Source: an uncultured Aquimarina sp.
GTDB taxonomy: Bacteria > Bacteroidota > Bacteroidia > Flavobacteriales > Flavobacteriaceae
DNA length: 64,000 nucleotides
Direction of reading: 5' to 3'
NCBI GenBank assembly: GCA_947498775.1
Contig: CANMLL010000015.1
Span: forward strand, 62,001 to 126,000
Shown: positions 7,386-16,700 of the stretch, piece by piece
Layout of the letters: every line of letters starts with the position of its first letter
How positions within the stretch are numbered: position 1 is the stretch's first letter
The notes under the pieces: generated by a model
Databases searched by the model: none
Told to the model about the DNA's origin: nothing
The model's input: the letters and a program-made list of their open reading frames with translations, nothing else
Program-made: the position numbers and the translations under genes

Positions 7386-8535
7386 TCTCTAACATTTTAT
7401 ACCCTTCTTCAATAAAAATAAAAAAATCATCGGTAAAAGATTCTCCTGGCACAAAATCGCCTCGATTATGTCCCAGTCTTACAATAATAACATCATCCTC
7501 GGGAACACAAATTACGTATTGGCCAAGGATACCACGCATTGCAAAGATCTCTTTGCCTAAATGATCAGACAGCCAAAAACCATAACCATACATATCATCT
7601 TTTTCGAATCTTTTTTTGGTGGCCAGTTCAGTAAATTCAGCCGGTAATAATTGTTTGCCCGCAAAAACGCCTTTATTTTTAAATAATATTCCAAAACGAG
7701 CAAAATCTCTTGCATTACTAGCTACACAGCAGTAGGCTTTTTCCATCCCACTGTCTTCACTATCTAATTGCCAGATCGCCTCTTGCTCCATCCCCATGGG
7801 TTTCCAAAAGCTTTCACTTAGGTACTCTGATAAGGTTTTTCCTGTTGCTTTTTCGATCACCATTCCCAGTAATTGCGTATTCCCACTCAGGTATTTGAAT
7901 TCTTTTCCTGGTTCTTCAACCACTTCTAACCCTAGTAAGACCTCTCTAATATTGGTATCGTAATACGCTTTGGCAGTAATAGAAAATGGACTTTTATAAC
8001 TTTCTTCCCAATTAAGCCCCGAGGACATCGAAGAAAGGTCCCCCACTGTTGTTTTTGTAGCTAAACCTTCAGAAAATTCAGGAAAAAAATCTCCCAGGGG
8101 TTGATCCAGGCTTTTGATGTAGCCATCCATGATCGCTTTTCCCAGCATAGCGGTAACCATACTCTTTGCCATCGAAAACGAATTTGTCTTAGACTCCGTA
8201 CCAAACCCATCGGCATAGTTCTCATACCAAATACTATCATTTTTGATAATCATATAAGCCACAGTTCCCAATTTTTCATTAACCTCATTTAATCGGTCGG
8301 TAGCTTGTGCGGTATTATATTCTTTATGTTCTGCCCATGGAATGTTGGTTGCTCCTTTTTCTATGGTACGATTATCAAAATGCGTATAATCATCTAGGTA
8401 CGCAGTATTATGGCCTGTCATATACACTACACGTACTCCTTTAAAGATATATTCACTATCGAAAACGTATAATAAAATGATACATAAAACTAGGATCGCC
8501 AAAAGTCCCTTTAAAAATTTTTTGAAGATTCGCAT
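7375..8535 (-). CDS. Serine hydrolase, class C beta-lactamase fold
   Basis: This 386-residue protein has an N-terminal membrane anchor at about 8-25 and a penicillin-binding/beta-lactamase-like domain. The active-site SxxK is S121 to K124 in SFSMAKSMV, and a YxN-type motif follows in FKYLSGNTQ near residue 215. It probably acts on the periplasmic side as an esterase or peptidase; resistance activity is not implied. The gene lies 221 bases from ogt and overlaps the exonuclease. Confidence 0.82.
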   Translation of the reverse strand: MRIFKKFLKGLLAILVLCIILLYVFDSEYIFKGVRVVYMTGHNTAYLDDYTHFDNRTIEKGATNIPWAEHKEYNTAQATDRLNEVNEKLGTVAYMIIKNDSIWYENYADGFGTESKTNSFSMAKSMVTAMLGKAIMDGYIKSLDQPLGDFFPEFSEGLATKTTVGDLSSMSSGLNWEESYKSPFSITAKAYYDTNIREVLLGLEVVEEPGKEFKYLSGNTQLLGMVIEKATGKTLSEYLSESFWKPMGMEQEAIWQLDSEDSGMEKAYCCVASNARDFARFGILFKNKGVFAGKQLLPAEFTELATKKRFEKDDMYGYGFWLSDHLGKEIFAMRGILGQYVICVPEDDVIIVRLGHNRGDFVPGESFTDDFFIFIEEGYKMLENAS

Positions 8536-8618
8536 GCTGAAGTTTAATTAGTGTGAAATTGAATTCTACCAATTTAATTAAAAAAAATGAACGCTTAGAG
8601 TGCAATGATAAAATATAT

Positions 8619-8639
8619 CAGTTTCATTTTTTGAAACTG
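8619..8639 (-). terminator. Hairpin after ogt, possible weak terminator
   Basis: CAGTTTCA and TGAAACTG form a perfect 8-bp stem with a 5-base loop. In the minus direction the next bases are T-rich but broken by A. It lies downstream of ogt and upstream of the serine hydrolase, so it may separate the two transcripts. Confidence 0.4.
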
Positions 8640-8704
8640 AAGAAAATAATTTTTACGAAATCAATAAATTACTTCGTCGTATACTCCCCATAATGACATT
8701 GCAT

Positions 8705-8736
8705 TGTCATTGCAAAAGAAATGAAGCAATCTCATT
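8705..8736. repeat. Degraded dispersed repeat of the GTCATTGC...GAAGCAATCTCAT type
   Basis: TGTCATTGCAAAAGAAATGAAGCAATCTCAT resembles a repeat often scattered between Bacteroidota genes, with a short imperfect stem TTGC/GCAA. Only this copy was noticed here. The family resemblance is from memory and has not been tested. Confidence 0.35.
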
Positions 8737-8756
8737 ATAAAATGTAGTGCCAAAAT

Positions 8757-9236
8757 TTAAAACAACGATTGTTGCTTTACAGGGTTTTCGTGATCCAGCA
8801 ACCATTTTTTTCGCCATAATCCACCGGCATATCCTGTAAGAGAACCATCACTGCCGATTACACGATGGCAGGGTATAATAATCCATAATGGGTTTTTACC
8901 ATTGGCCGTAGCCGCCGCACGTATACACTTTGGGTCCCCCAACCGCTTTGCCATATCGAGATAGGTAGTTGTTTTACCATATGGGATGTTAAGTAACTCA
9001 TCCCATACTTTTTTTTGAAAATCGGTGCCTGTAGGATTCAATTTTAAATCAAAATCGGTACGTTTCCCTTCAAAATATTCGTTAAGCTGGGTCACGGCGT
9101 TGCGTAGAAGAGGGGGAATTTCTTCGGAAGGGTTTTCTCCTAATTCTTGAGTAACTGAAACACGATTAATACCATTTTTATCACCAGATATTATGGCAAT
9201 TCCCAAAGGTGTTTCAACATATACTTTATCACTCAT
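8757..9236 (-). CDS. ogt: Methylated-DNA--protein-cysteine methyltransferase
   Basis: This 159-residue suicide repair protein removes alkyl groups from O6-alkylguanine. The acceptor cysteine is C123 in PCHRVIG. The preceding RAAATANGKNP carries the arginine finger region, and GKTTTYLDMA is the helix-turn-helix that holds DNA. Only the Ogt/AGT domain is present, with no Ada N-terminal metal domain. Its start overlaps the CNNM gene stop by 8 bases, which suggests translational coupling with an unrelated upstream gene. Confidence 0.92.
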   Translation of the reverse strand: MSDKVYVETPLGIAIISGDKNGINRVSVTQELGENPSEEIPPLLRNAVTQLNEYFEGKRTDFDLKLNPTGTDFQKKVWDELLNIPYGKTTTYLDMAKRLGDPKCIRAAATANGKNPLWIIIPCHRVIGSDGSLTGYAGGLWRKKWLLDHENPVKQQSLF

Positions 9237-10308
9237 CTTCTTCCAAAATACCTAATTTTCTAGCTCGGTTTTCCCAGTTTTGGCGGGCAAGATCCTGCAT
9301 ATTGGCATCGGTATCGCTCTCGTCTACAATTTCTAATCCTAATAAGGTTTCGATCACGTCTTCCATAGTAACAATACCACTTATCGAACCATATTCATCT
9401 ACAACCAAGGCGATATGCTCTCTTTCTTCTACTAGTTTTTCAAAAAGGTTTGGGACCGGCATATTGCGGTTAACCACAAACAACTGTCGTTTAACATCTC
9501 CAAGTTTCCTATCATGCTTATCCTCGGCCATTTGTTTATAGACCTCATCCTTTAAAACATATCCGGTTATATTATCCTGATTGTCTTTATAAACCGGTAC
9601 TCTTGAAAACCGAAGGTTTTTGTTAGCTTCAAAAAAATCAGAAATACTCTGATCCTCTGGCGCAATTTTCAAAACCGTTCTTGGTGTCATAATATTTTTG
9701 GCCATCACCGCCTTAAAATTGAGTAGATTCCTGATTACTTTTGATTCTGATTCTTCAAAAACACCTTCTTCTTCTGCAATATCGGCCATCGCGGTAAAAT
9801 CTTCTCTGCTTAGTACCGACCCATGATGTCCCTTGCTACCTATTAACTTGGTGGTAAGACGAAGTAACCATAAAATCCCGGTATATTTAAGCGGAGCTAT
9901 TAAAAAAATCAATGCCTTTGACGTAAAATTGGCCAATTTTTTCCAAAATGTTGCTCCGATAGTTTTAGGTATAATTTCTGAAACAACCAAAATCAAAATG
10001 GTCATAATAGCCGAGACAATACCTACCATGTTTACACCAAGAATTTCAAATTTATAAGGCAACTGCTCTGCCTGAACTCCTACCAAAATTGCTCCTACGG
10101 TATGTGCAATTGTATTGAGTGTAAGAATAGCAATCAAGGGTTGATCTACATCTTTTTTTAGATTTTCTAAAGTAGTCGCGTAAGGTTTTCCTTCCTTTTT
10201 CTTGACATTAAGAAATGTTGGTGTAATACTAAGTAATACCGCTTCTAGAATCGAACATAAAAACGAAAAGAAAATGGAAAGTACCGCATATATTAGGAGT
10301 AAGGTCAT
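9229..10308 (-). CDS. CNNM/DUF21 and CBS-pair membrane protein (CorC/HlyC family)
   Basis: The 359-residue protein has a DUF21/CNNM transmembrane region of three or four helices over about residues 1-150 and a CBS pair over about 195-330, including MTPRTV and the ISGIVTMEDVIETLLG end. The C-terminal CorC_HlyC domain found in longer relatives is missing; the protein stops shortly after the CBS pair. Relatives take part in magnesium or cobalt efflux and resistance. The old name hemolysin is not informative. Confidence 0.82.
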   Translation of the reverse strand: MTLLLIYAVLSIFFSFLCSILEAVLLSITPTFLNVKKKEGKPYATTLENLKKDVDQPLIAILTLNTIAHTVGAILVGVQAEQLPYKFEILGVNMVGIVSAIMTILILVVSEIIPKTIGATFWKKLANFTSKALIFLIAPLKYTGILWLLRLTTKLIGSKGHHGSVLSREDFTAMADIAEEEGVFEESESKVIRNLLNFKAVMAKNIMTPRTVLKIAPEDQSISDFFEANKNLRFSRVPVYKDNQDNITGYVLKDEVYKQMAEDKHDRKLGDVKRQLFVVNRNMPVPNLFEKLVEEREHIALVVDEYGSISGIVTMEDVIETLLGLEIVDESDTDANMQDLARQNWENRARKLGILEEDE

Positions 10309-10371
10309 TGTATTTAAAATATACTGCTAAAGTACGGATTTGAAGATAAAACTTTGATAATACGGTAGGGT

Positions 10372-10761
10372 TTATTTACTCACTTGAGTCATGTACACTT
10401 CAAGTGCTTTTAGCTCGTCTTCAGAAAATGTTTTGATGATAGCAAAGTTGGTTTTCATTACTGCATAGGTCTCTGGATCAACAATTGGCTCTGCTTCTTG
10501 TTTTAAAAAAGCAATTAGATCTGCATTTTTTTCCTTGTAGATCTTCATAATTTCTACTACTCCCGGGCCAATCGATTTTTGATCAATTTTATGACAAGTG
10601 TAGCATTTTCCCTTACCGTTAAAAATGTTTTTTCCGGTATCAAAGGCAGAAATTTCCTTTTTCTTGGTTCCGATCTTGATTTCTTCTTTTTCTTTTTTTT
10701 CGGATTGGCAACTTGCAAAAAGTAGTGCACAAGCAGTAATAAGTAGAATGGTTTTTTGCAT
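10372..10761 (-). CDS. Small c-type cytochrome lipoprotein
   Basis: The 129-residue precursor has a lipoprotein signal with lipobox FASC and a charged KEKEE linker. A class I cytochrome c domain follows: the haem-binding motif is CYTCH, and the likely axial methionine is within the VMKTNF segment. It would be anchored on the outer face of a membrane and carry electrons; the partner is unknown. It follows the TerB-like gene by 15 bases. An overlapping alternative frame in the same strand is rich in lysine and was discarded. Confidence 0.83.
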   Translation of the reverse strand: MQKTILLITACALLFASCQSEKKEKEEIKIGTKKKEISAFDTGKNIFNGKGKCYTCHKIDQKSIGPGVVEIMKIYKEKNADLIAFLKQEAEPIVDPETYAVMKTNFAIIKTFSEDELKALEVYMTQVSK

Positions 10762-10776
10762 CTTTTTAGATAGTGG

Positions 10777-11163
10777 TTAGGTGTATTTTTCTTTAATTTT
10801 TTCAATATCTTTTACAAATCGTTCTAATAAATCATCAGAAAAATTGGTGATCAATTTTTTCTCTTTGGCATTGATCCCTTTACTTGCTTTGGCAATTTTG
10901 GTAATCGCATAAATCATAAAATCGTATTCGTGGTCAGGACCATTATCAGAGAACACTTCGATTACTTTTTTATAAAGTCCTTCTATATCGTTTTGATTGG
11001 TACTTTCGTAATCAAAAGACCATTTGATGTCCTTGCCTTTTGGATGGCCTTTTAAGATCTCCTCAAGTGTGTCTACTTCTTCTTTTTGGATAACTCCATC
11101 ACTCATAGCAAGTACATACAGTAACTCACCAAATGTTCGATATAATCTTTCTCTACTTACCAT
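10777..11163 (-). CDS. TerB-like protein
   Basis: A 128-residue all-helical cytoplasmic protein. The opening FGELLYVLAMSDGVIQKEEVDTLEEIL has the DG-x-x-x-x-EE pattern of TerB/DUF533-type domains (given for identification). No other tellurium-resistance gene is nearby, so the name says little about function. It lies just upstream of the cytochrome gene, on the same strand. Confidence 0.6.
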   Translation of the reverse strand: MVSRERLYRTFGELLYVLAMSDGVIQKEEVDTLEEILKGHPKGKDIKWSFDYESTNQNDIEGLYKKVIEVFSDNGPDHEYDFMIYAITKIAKASKGINAKEKKLITNFSDDLLERFVKDIEKIKEKYT

Positions 11164-11209
11164 AAGTCATGATTTTAGTTAAGCCCTAAAAGTTAATCAA
11201 GGTATTGTC

Positions 11210-11233
11210 TCCTCTTCCTTGAGGGAGAAGGAT
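11210..11233. repeat. Solo remnant of the DUF559-associated palindrome
   Basis: CTTCCTTGAGGGAGAAGGATC closely resembles one arm of the palindromic unit at 57613-57651, read as its complement. It lies 17 bases past the hemB stop, without any DUF559 frame. It is either a solo copy or the trace of a lost element. Confidence 0.5.
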
Positions 11234-11250
11234 CTATAAATATAATACTA

Positions 11251-12240
11251 TCAATCCAGTAATTTTACCACGTCTTTGGCAAAATAGCTGGCAATGATAT
11301 GTGCTCCTGCTCTTTTAAAAGCCATGATCTGTTCCAGCATCACAGCATCATGATCCAGCCATCCTTTTTCGGCTGCTGCCTTCAACATAGCATATTCACC
11401 ACTTACCTGGTAAACAGCCACGGGCACATCTACATTGTCTCTTACATCTCTAACCAGGTCAAGATATGCCAATCCTGGTTTTACCATTACGATGTCGGCT
11501 CCTTCTTCAATATCCATCAAGGTTTCTTTGATAGCTTCATCGCGATTCGCAAAATCCATCTGGTACGTTTTCTTATTGTTAGGCACATTGACCATATCCA
11601 CCGGTGCCGAATCCAGTGCGTCTCTAAAAGGCCCATAAAACGCCGAAGCATATTTGGCACTGTAGCTCATAATCCCGGTATTCTTAAAATTCTCTTTTTC
11701 GAGCAATTCACGAATCGCCAAAATTCGTCCATCCATCATATCACTTGGTGCAACAAAATCGGCACCGGCTTGTGCATGAGATAAGGACATTTGTGCCAAC
11801 ACTTCACAGGATTTATCATTAACAATAGCACCATCTTCAACAATTCCATCATGCCCGTATGGCGAATATGGATCCAAAGCTACATCGGTCATCACCAACA
11901 TATCTGGTACCACCTCTTTTACTGTTTTTACAGCACGCTGCATCAATCCATTTTTATTTAATGCTTCTGTACCTTTGTTATCCTTAAGATCATCTGGAAC
12001 TTTTACAAACAGCAGCACCGATTTTAAACCCATGATCCAAAGCTCTTTGGCCTCTTTTTTAAGCAAATCCAAACTGTATCTGTAATAACCCGGCATCGAA
12101 GAAATTTCTTCTTTTACTCCTTTTCCTTCAACTACAAAAAGTGGAACTAAAAAATCCTGTGGGGTAATGGTATTTTCTCTTACCAAAGAACGAATAGCAT
12201 CATTGGTTCTAAGTCTTCTGTTTCTGCGAAGTTGTTGCAT
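11251..12240 (-). CDS. hemB: Delta-aminolevulinic acid dehydratase (porphobilinogen synthase)
   Basis: This 329-residue enzyme condenses two 5-aminolevulinates into porphobilinogen. The Schiff-base lysine is in VMVKPG (about K254) and the second active-site lysine is K196 in SYSAKYASAFYG. The metal segment reads DVALDPYSPYGHDG, so the cysteines of zinc-dependent enzymes are aspartates (D123, D131). This is the magnesium-type site found in Pseudomonas. It lies about 40 kb from the other hem genes and appears monocistronic. Confidence 0.95.
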   Translation of the reverse strand: MQQLRRNRRLRTNDAIRSLVRENTITPQDFLVPLFVVEGKGVKEEISSMPGYYRYSLDLLKKEAKELWIMGLKSVLLFVKVPDDLKDNKGTEALNKNGLMQRAVKTVKEVVPDMLVMTDVALDPYSPYGHDGIVEDGAIVNDKSCEVLAQMSLSHAQAGADFVAPSDMMDGRILAIRELLEKENFKNTGIMSYSAKYASAFYGPFRDALDSAPVDMVNVPNNKKTYQMDFANRDEAIKETLMDIEEGADIVMVKPGLAYLDLVRDVRDNVDVPVAVYQVSGEYAMLKAAAEKGWLDHDAVMLEQIMAFKRAGAHIIASYFAKDVVKLLD

Positions 12241-12294
12241 GCTGCGATCAATTTAATGTTACAAATATAAGCATATGTTTCTGGTAAAATTCAA

Positions 12295-12741
12295 CTAATA
12301 AGAATTCTTCGTTACTGTTTCTGATCTGATCACTTTTCCTAAATCTTTAAATCCAAGGCCTTTTATTTTTACTTCCTGGTGTTTTTGTCGAATTTCTTCG
12401 AATTGAGATGCAATTTCTGAATATCCCTCCCTGGAAAAATACTCTACCGCCACTATCATATCCCAATCTGCAGCTGTATCATCCGCATTTTCATATAAAA
12501 TGTAGTTATTTATTAATTTTTGATCAACTGCGATACGATCCATAACAAACCAGTTCTTTTCAATAAAAGTTTTAAGATTAGAAGTTTGATTTTCGTTAGC
12601 TTTTAAATAGGTAAAAGTCCAAATATGGTTTTTGGTGGTAGTCCCATTTTTATTGCAGGAAACTGCTACAAACAACATACTACAACCTATAACGATTGCA
12701 GCTAGCAAAATTCTGATATATTTGAAGATCGTATTTCTCAT
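12295..12741 (-). CDS. Hypothetical lipoprotein
   Basis: The 148-residue precursor has a hydrophobic signal at about 8-27 ending in AVSC, a probable lipobox. The mature part, HIWTFTYLKAN onwards, is soluble and mixed alpha/beta, with a conserved-looking WDMIVAVEYF core suggesting a ferredoxin-like or dimeric alpha-beta barrel fold. No family is recognised. It is divergent from the ABC ATPase gene at 12880 and 54 bases from hemB. Confidence 0.6.
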   Translation of the reverse strand: MRNTIFKYIRILLAAIVIGCSMLFVAVSCNKNGTTTKNHIWTFTYLKANENQTSNLKTFIEKNWFVMDRIAVDQKLINNYILYENADDTAADWDMIVAVEYFSREGYSEIASQFEEIRQKHQEVKIKGLGFKDLGKVIRSETVTKNSY

Positions 12742-12879
12742 AAAGAAGTGGTTTAAGCTTTTTTCAATTCAAAAATTTGAATAAAGCTAGATTTAAATCA
12801 TATATGGACAGAAATATGTAACAAAACCTTAACAAGTTGTACTAACTTTTAAAGTGCAGAAGTCACAAAATTTCACCTT

Positions 12880-13764
12880 ATGCTTACAATAAAAAATCTC
12901 AATAAAACCTATCCCAACGGAACCCAAGCTCTTAATGATGTCTCACTAACTTTGGAAAAAGGAATGTTTGGTCTATTGGGTCCCAATGGAGCCGGAAAAT
13001 CTACCTTAATGCGAACCATAGCCACCTTGCAAATAGCAGATTCGGGTACGATTGAGTTTGATGGTATAGATATTTTTAAGCAACCAGGAGAATTAAGAAA
13101 AGTACTAGGGTATTTACCTCAGGATTTTGGTGTATACCCAAAGGTCACCGCAGAAATGATGCTAAATCACATTGCTAAAGTAAAAGGAATTACTAATAAA
13201 AGTGAACGCTCGGGCTATGTTGCTGATTTACTGCACAAAGTAAACCTTTATATGTTCAAAAACCGAAATCTTGGAGACTTCTCTGGAGGGATGCGACAAC
13301 GTTTCGGGATTGCACAGGCGTTGTTAGGTAATCCAAAATTAATTATTGTGGATGAACCAACAGCCGGTCTTGATCCACTCGAACGTAACCGTTTTCATAA
13401 TTTATTAAGTGAATTAGGCGAAGATGCAGTAGTCATTCTTAGTACACATATTGTAGATGATGTGACCAATTTATGTCAAAAAATGGCCGTTTTCAATGAA
13501 GGTAAGATCTTGGTAGAAGGAAACCCTCAAGAATTATCAGATACCTTAAATGGAAAAGTATTCAGAAAACACATTGATAAATCTGAACTAGAATCCCTGG
13601 AAAACGAATTTACGATCTTATCAAATTACTTAAGAGGTGGTCGATTTTATGTTAATGTATATAGTGAATCAAATCCAGGAGAAGGTTTTGAACCTGTTAC
13701 CAATGATTTGGAAGATTTCTATTTCTTTTGTATCAATAAAAAAGAACAGGAGGCAGCTATATGA
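12880..13764 (+). CDS. ABC transporter ATPase of the permease/peptidase system
   Basis: A 294-residue ATPase with Walker A GPNGAGKST, Q-loop LPQDFG, signature FSGGMRQR and Walker B LIIVDEP followed by a D-loop GLDP. It is of the CcmA/multidrug type, with a C-terminal extension of about 80 residues. The downstream gene overlaps by 4 bases and encodes its membrane partner fused to a peptidase-like domain, so the pair forms one transporter. Substrate unknown. Confidence 0.88.
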   Translation: MLTIKNLNKTYPNGTQALNDVSLTLEKGMFGLLGPNGAGKSTLMRTIATLQIADSGTIEFDGIDIFKQPGELRKVLGYLPQDFGVYPKVTAEMMLNHIAKVKGITNKSERSGYVADLLHKVNLYMFKNRNLGDFSGGMRQRFGIAQALLGNPKLIIVDEPTAGLDPLERNRFHNLLSELGEDAVVILSTHIVDDVTNLCQKMAVFNEGKILVEGNPQELSDTLNGKVFRKHIDKSELESLENEFTILSNYLRGGRFYVNVYSESNPGEGFEPVTNDLEDFYFFCINKKEQEAAI

Positions 13765-16700
13765 AAGAAACATTCTTATTTGAGCTGCAATATCGCCTAA
13801 AAAGACCAGCTACCTGGATTTATATTGCTTTGGGTATTGGATTGGCAATACTGTTTGCGGCTTTACAACGATCTTCTACCGCAGAATTTGTAAATAGCCC
13901 AACAAAAATCACCAATGTTATGACCGCCATATCGGTGATTAGTATTTTCTTTTATGCTGCTATTATGGGTGTGCCTATTTTTAGAGATCATGATCATAAC
14001 ACTGCACAAACCTATTTTACATTTCCAATTTCTGAAAAATCGTATGTTCTAGGCAGGTTTTTAGGTAGTTTTACCATAGCCACACTCCTTAATATTGGTA
14101 TTGTAATTGGTAGTATGATGGGTTTTGGAATCGGAGAATTTCTCGAGCGCCCTGATTATGGTGATTACACGACTTTTAATCTCTCATCGTACCTACTGCC
14201 TTTTATTTTTATGCTACAGGTAAATGCGTTGTTGATAGGTTCTTTATTTTTCTGCTTAATGGCTTTTTTCAAAAAAATGCCAATCATTTATTTAGGAGGT
14301 ATTTGTTTATTCTTATTAAACGCGCTATCAGAAACCCTGCTGGGTAACCTAGACAATCAATGGATGAGTATTTATCTCGATCCTTTTGGTGGCGAAGCTT
14401 TTGATTTTGTGAAAAAATACTGGTCGATTAATGAGCGAAACACCAATCAATTGCCGATACATGGGAAATTTTTATTAAACAGATTGTTATGGATGGCAAT
14501 CGGACTGGCATTTTTTCTGATTACACTTTTTAAGTTTGATTACAAGAAGTTTTTACTTTCTAATAAAAAAGAAAAGAAAATTAATAGTGATACGTATCAA
14601 CCTTCCTTAATTACCTCGGTAACGCAGGTATTTTCTAAGAAAACCGAAAGACAAAATTTACTTTCTCTTAGCAAAATAGAGTTTTTATCAATTGTAAAGG
14701 ATCCTGTATTTGTAATACTTTTGATAATTGGTATTATAATTTCAGTAATTACCATTTTTGTAGCAAACAAAACCTATGGGACACCTAATCTTCCACTCAC
14801 TAGATACATTGCTCTTTATGCATCCGGCGGCATCTCCTTACTTTCGGCCATTATTCTGATACTTTATTCGGGTGAAGCTGTACATAGAACCCGAAAAAAC
14901 AAAACTTTTGTATTTTATGATGCCTTGCCTATTAGTGATACCAGTTTATATTTTTCGAAAATAATTGCACTGCTTGGGGTATCTGTTATTCTTGCTTTTG
15001 CCAACATAGTGATTGGCATACTGTTTCAGACCTTCAATGGGTATTTTGCCTATGAACTGGATATGTATCTTGTCTACAATTTTGTGATCTTATTTCCTGG
15101 TTTGATCATGACCGTTTTATTGGCATTTTTCATTCATGTATTGGTGAATAATAAATTTTTGGGTCACTTTATTGTTATTATACTATATATTGGATTACCA
15201 TTGTTGGTTACCTTAGGATTCAAAAGCAGTAATCCTTTATTAATTTTCGGGCAACCTACACCATTTTTTATTAGTGATCTTAATGGTTTTGGGCATTACC
15301 TTGGCGGAATCACCTGGATGAACCTGTATTGGGTGTTATTTACAGCCATTTTGATGATGATAGGCAAGGTCTTATGGACCCGAGGCTTCTTCTCTTCTAT
15401 GAAAGAGCGATTATCTCTTGCCAAAGAACGTTTTGATAGCAAAACGATCCTGGCATCTGTTATGATAATTATTGCTTTTGTTTCGGTTGGTGGCTACAGC
15501 TATTATAATCTTAAGGTATTAAACACAATTCAGGATGGTAATTATTCTGAAAAAGTAGATGCCGATGCCGAAAAAAAATATGCCAAGTATATTGGCAAAG
15601 AACATCCAATAGTTACAGATCTAAAGGCTTATATTGATGTTTTTCCGAAAAAAAGAAATGTAGCAGCCAAAGGAGAATTTAAAATTATAAACCCACATAA
15701 CGTAACCATTGATACGCTATTATTAGAAGCACAGTATCCCGGTGAACATTTTACTATAGAAAAAGTAACGTATAATGGTGAGGAAATTACACCCGTGGTC
15801 ACCGATTCGGTATACCGAATGTATTTCTACAAATTACCCAACCCAATGCAATCCGATGAAAAAGCCGAGTTAACAGTAGAAGTTACTGCAATAACCCAGG
15901 GTTTTGCCAATGCAATGCAAACCCAGGTTTTGCATAATGGATCATTCTTTGACAGTTCTATATTTCCAAGGTTTTATTACCAGCGCAGCCTGATTGATAA
16001 TGGGGTGCGCATTAAACATGGTCTTGAAAAACTAGACTATCTGTATCCCCCTAGAACTGATTCTACAGCTCTCAAGAAAAATTTGTTTAATGAAGATGCC
16101 AATTATATCAATTTTGAAGCTGTGGTAAGTACTGAAACTGATCAAATTGCACTAGCTCCCGGCAAACTAGTAAAAGAATGGAAGGAAAATGAGCGAGCTC
16201 ATTATCAATACAAATTAGAATCACAAACCGATCTTTTCTTTAACGTTGTATCTGCAAGATACGATGTAGAAAAATCTAGTTGGACCGCCCCAAGTGGCAA
16301 GAAAGTTGACATAGAAATTTATCATGCTCCAAAACACAAACGTAACCTGAAGCACTTTATCGAGGGTGCCAAAGTAGCCTTGGACTATTGCTCAAAAAAC
16401 TTTTATGAATATCCCAATTCGGTACTTCGAATTGTTGAGTTTCCTGGACATTCTACCTTTGCGCAATCTTTTGCAACCACGATTCCTTATTCTGAAGATT
16501 TTGGGTTTGTCGCCGACTTTGATAAGGCAGAGGACTTTAACTATGCGTTCAGAGTTACTGCTCATGAAGTGGCACACCAGTGGTGGGGGCATATTGTAAC
16601 CCCAAGTAAAACATCGGGAGCTAATATTATTTCTGAAACCCTTGCAGAATATACATCCCTTATGACCATGAAGCATGAGTATGGAGAAAACGGAATCAAA

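Noticed and set aside
9209-9541. Plus-strand frame of 110 codons within the CNNM gene
   Set aside because: Antisense of a well-supported gene; its serine-rich composition is typical of a shadow frame.
10557-10805. 82-codon minus-strand frame overlapping the cytochrome gene
   Set aside because: It is lysine-rich low-complexity coding shadow of a gene with a clear signal peptide and CYTCH motif.
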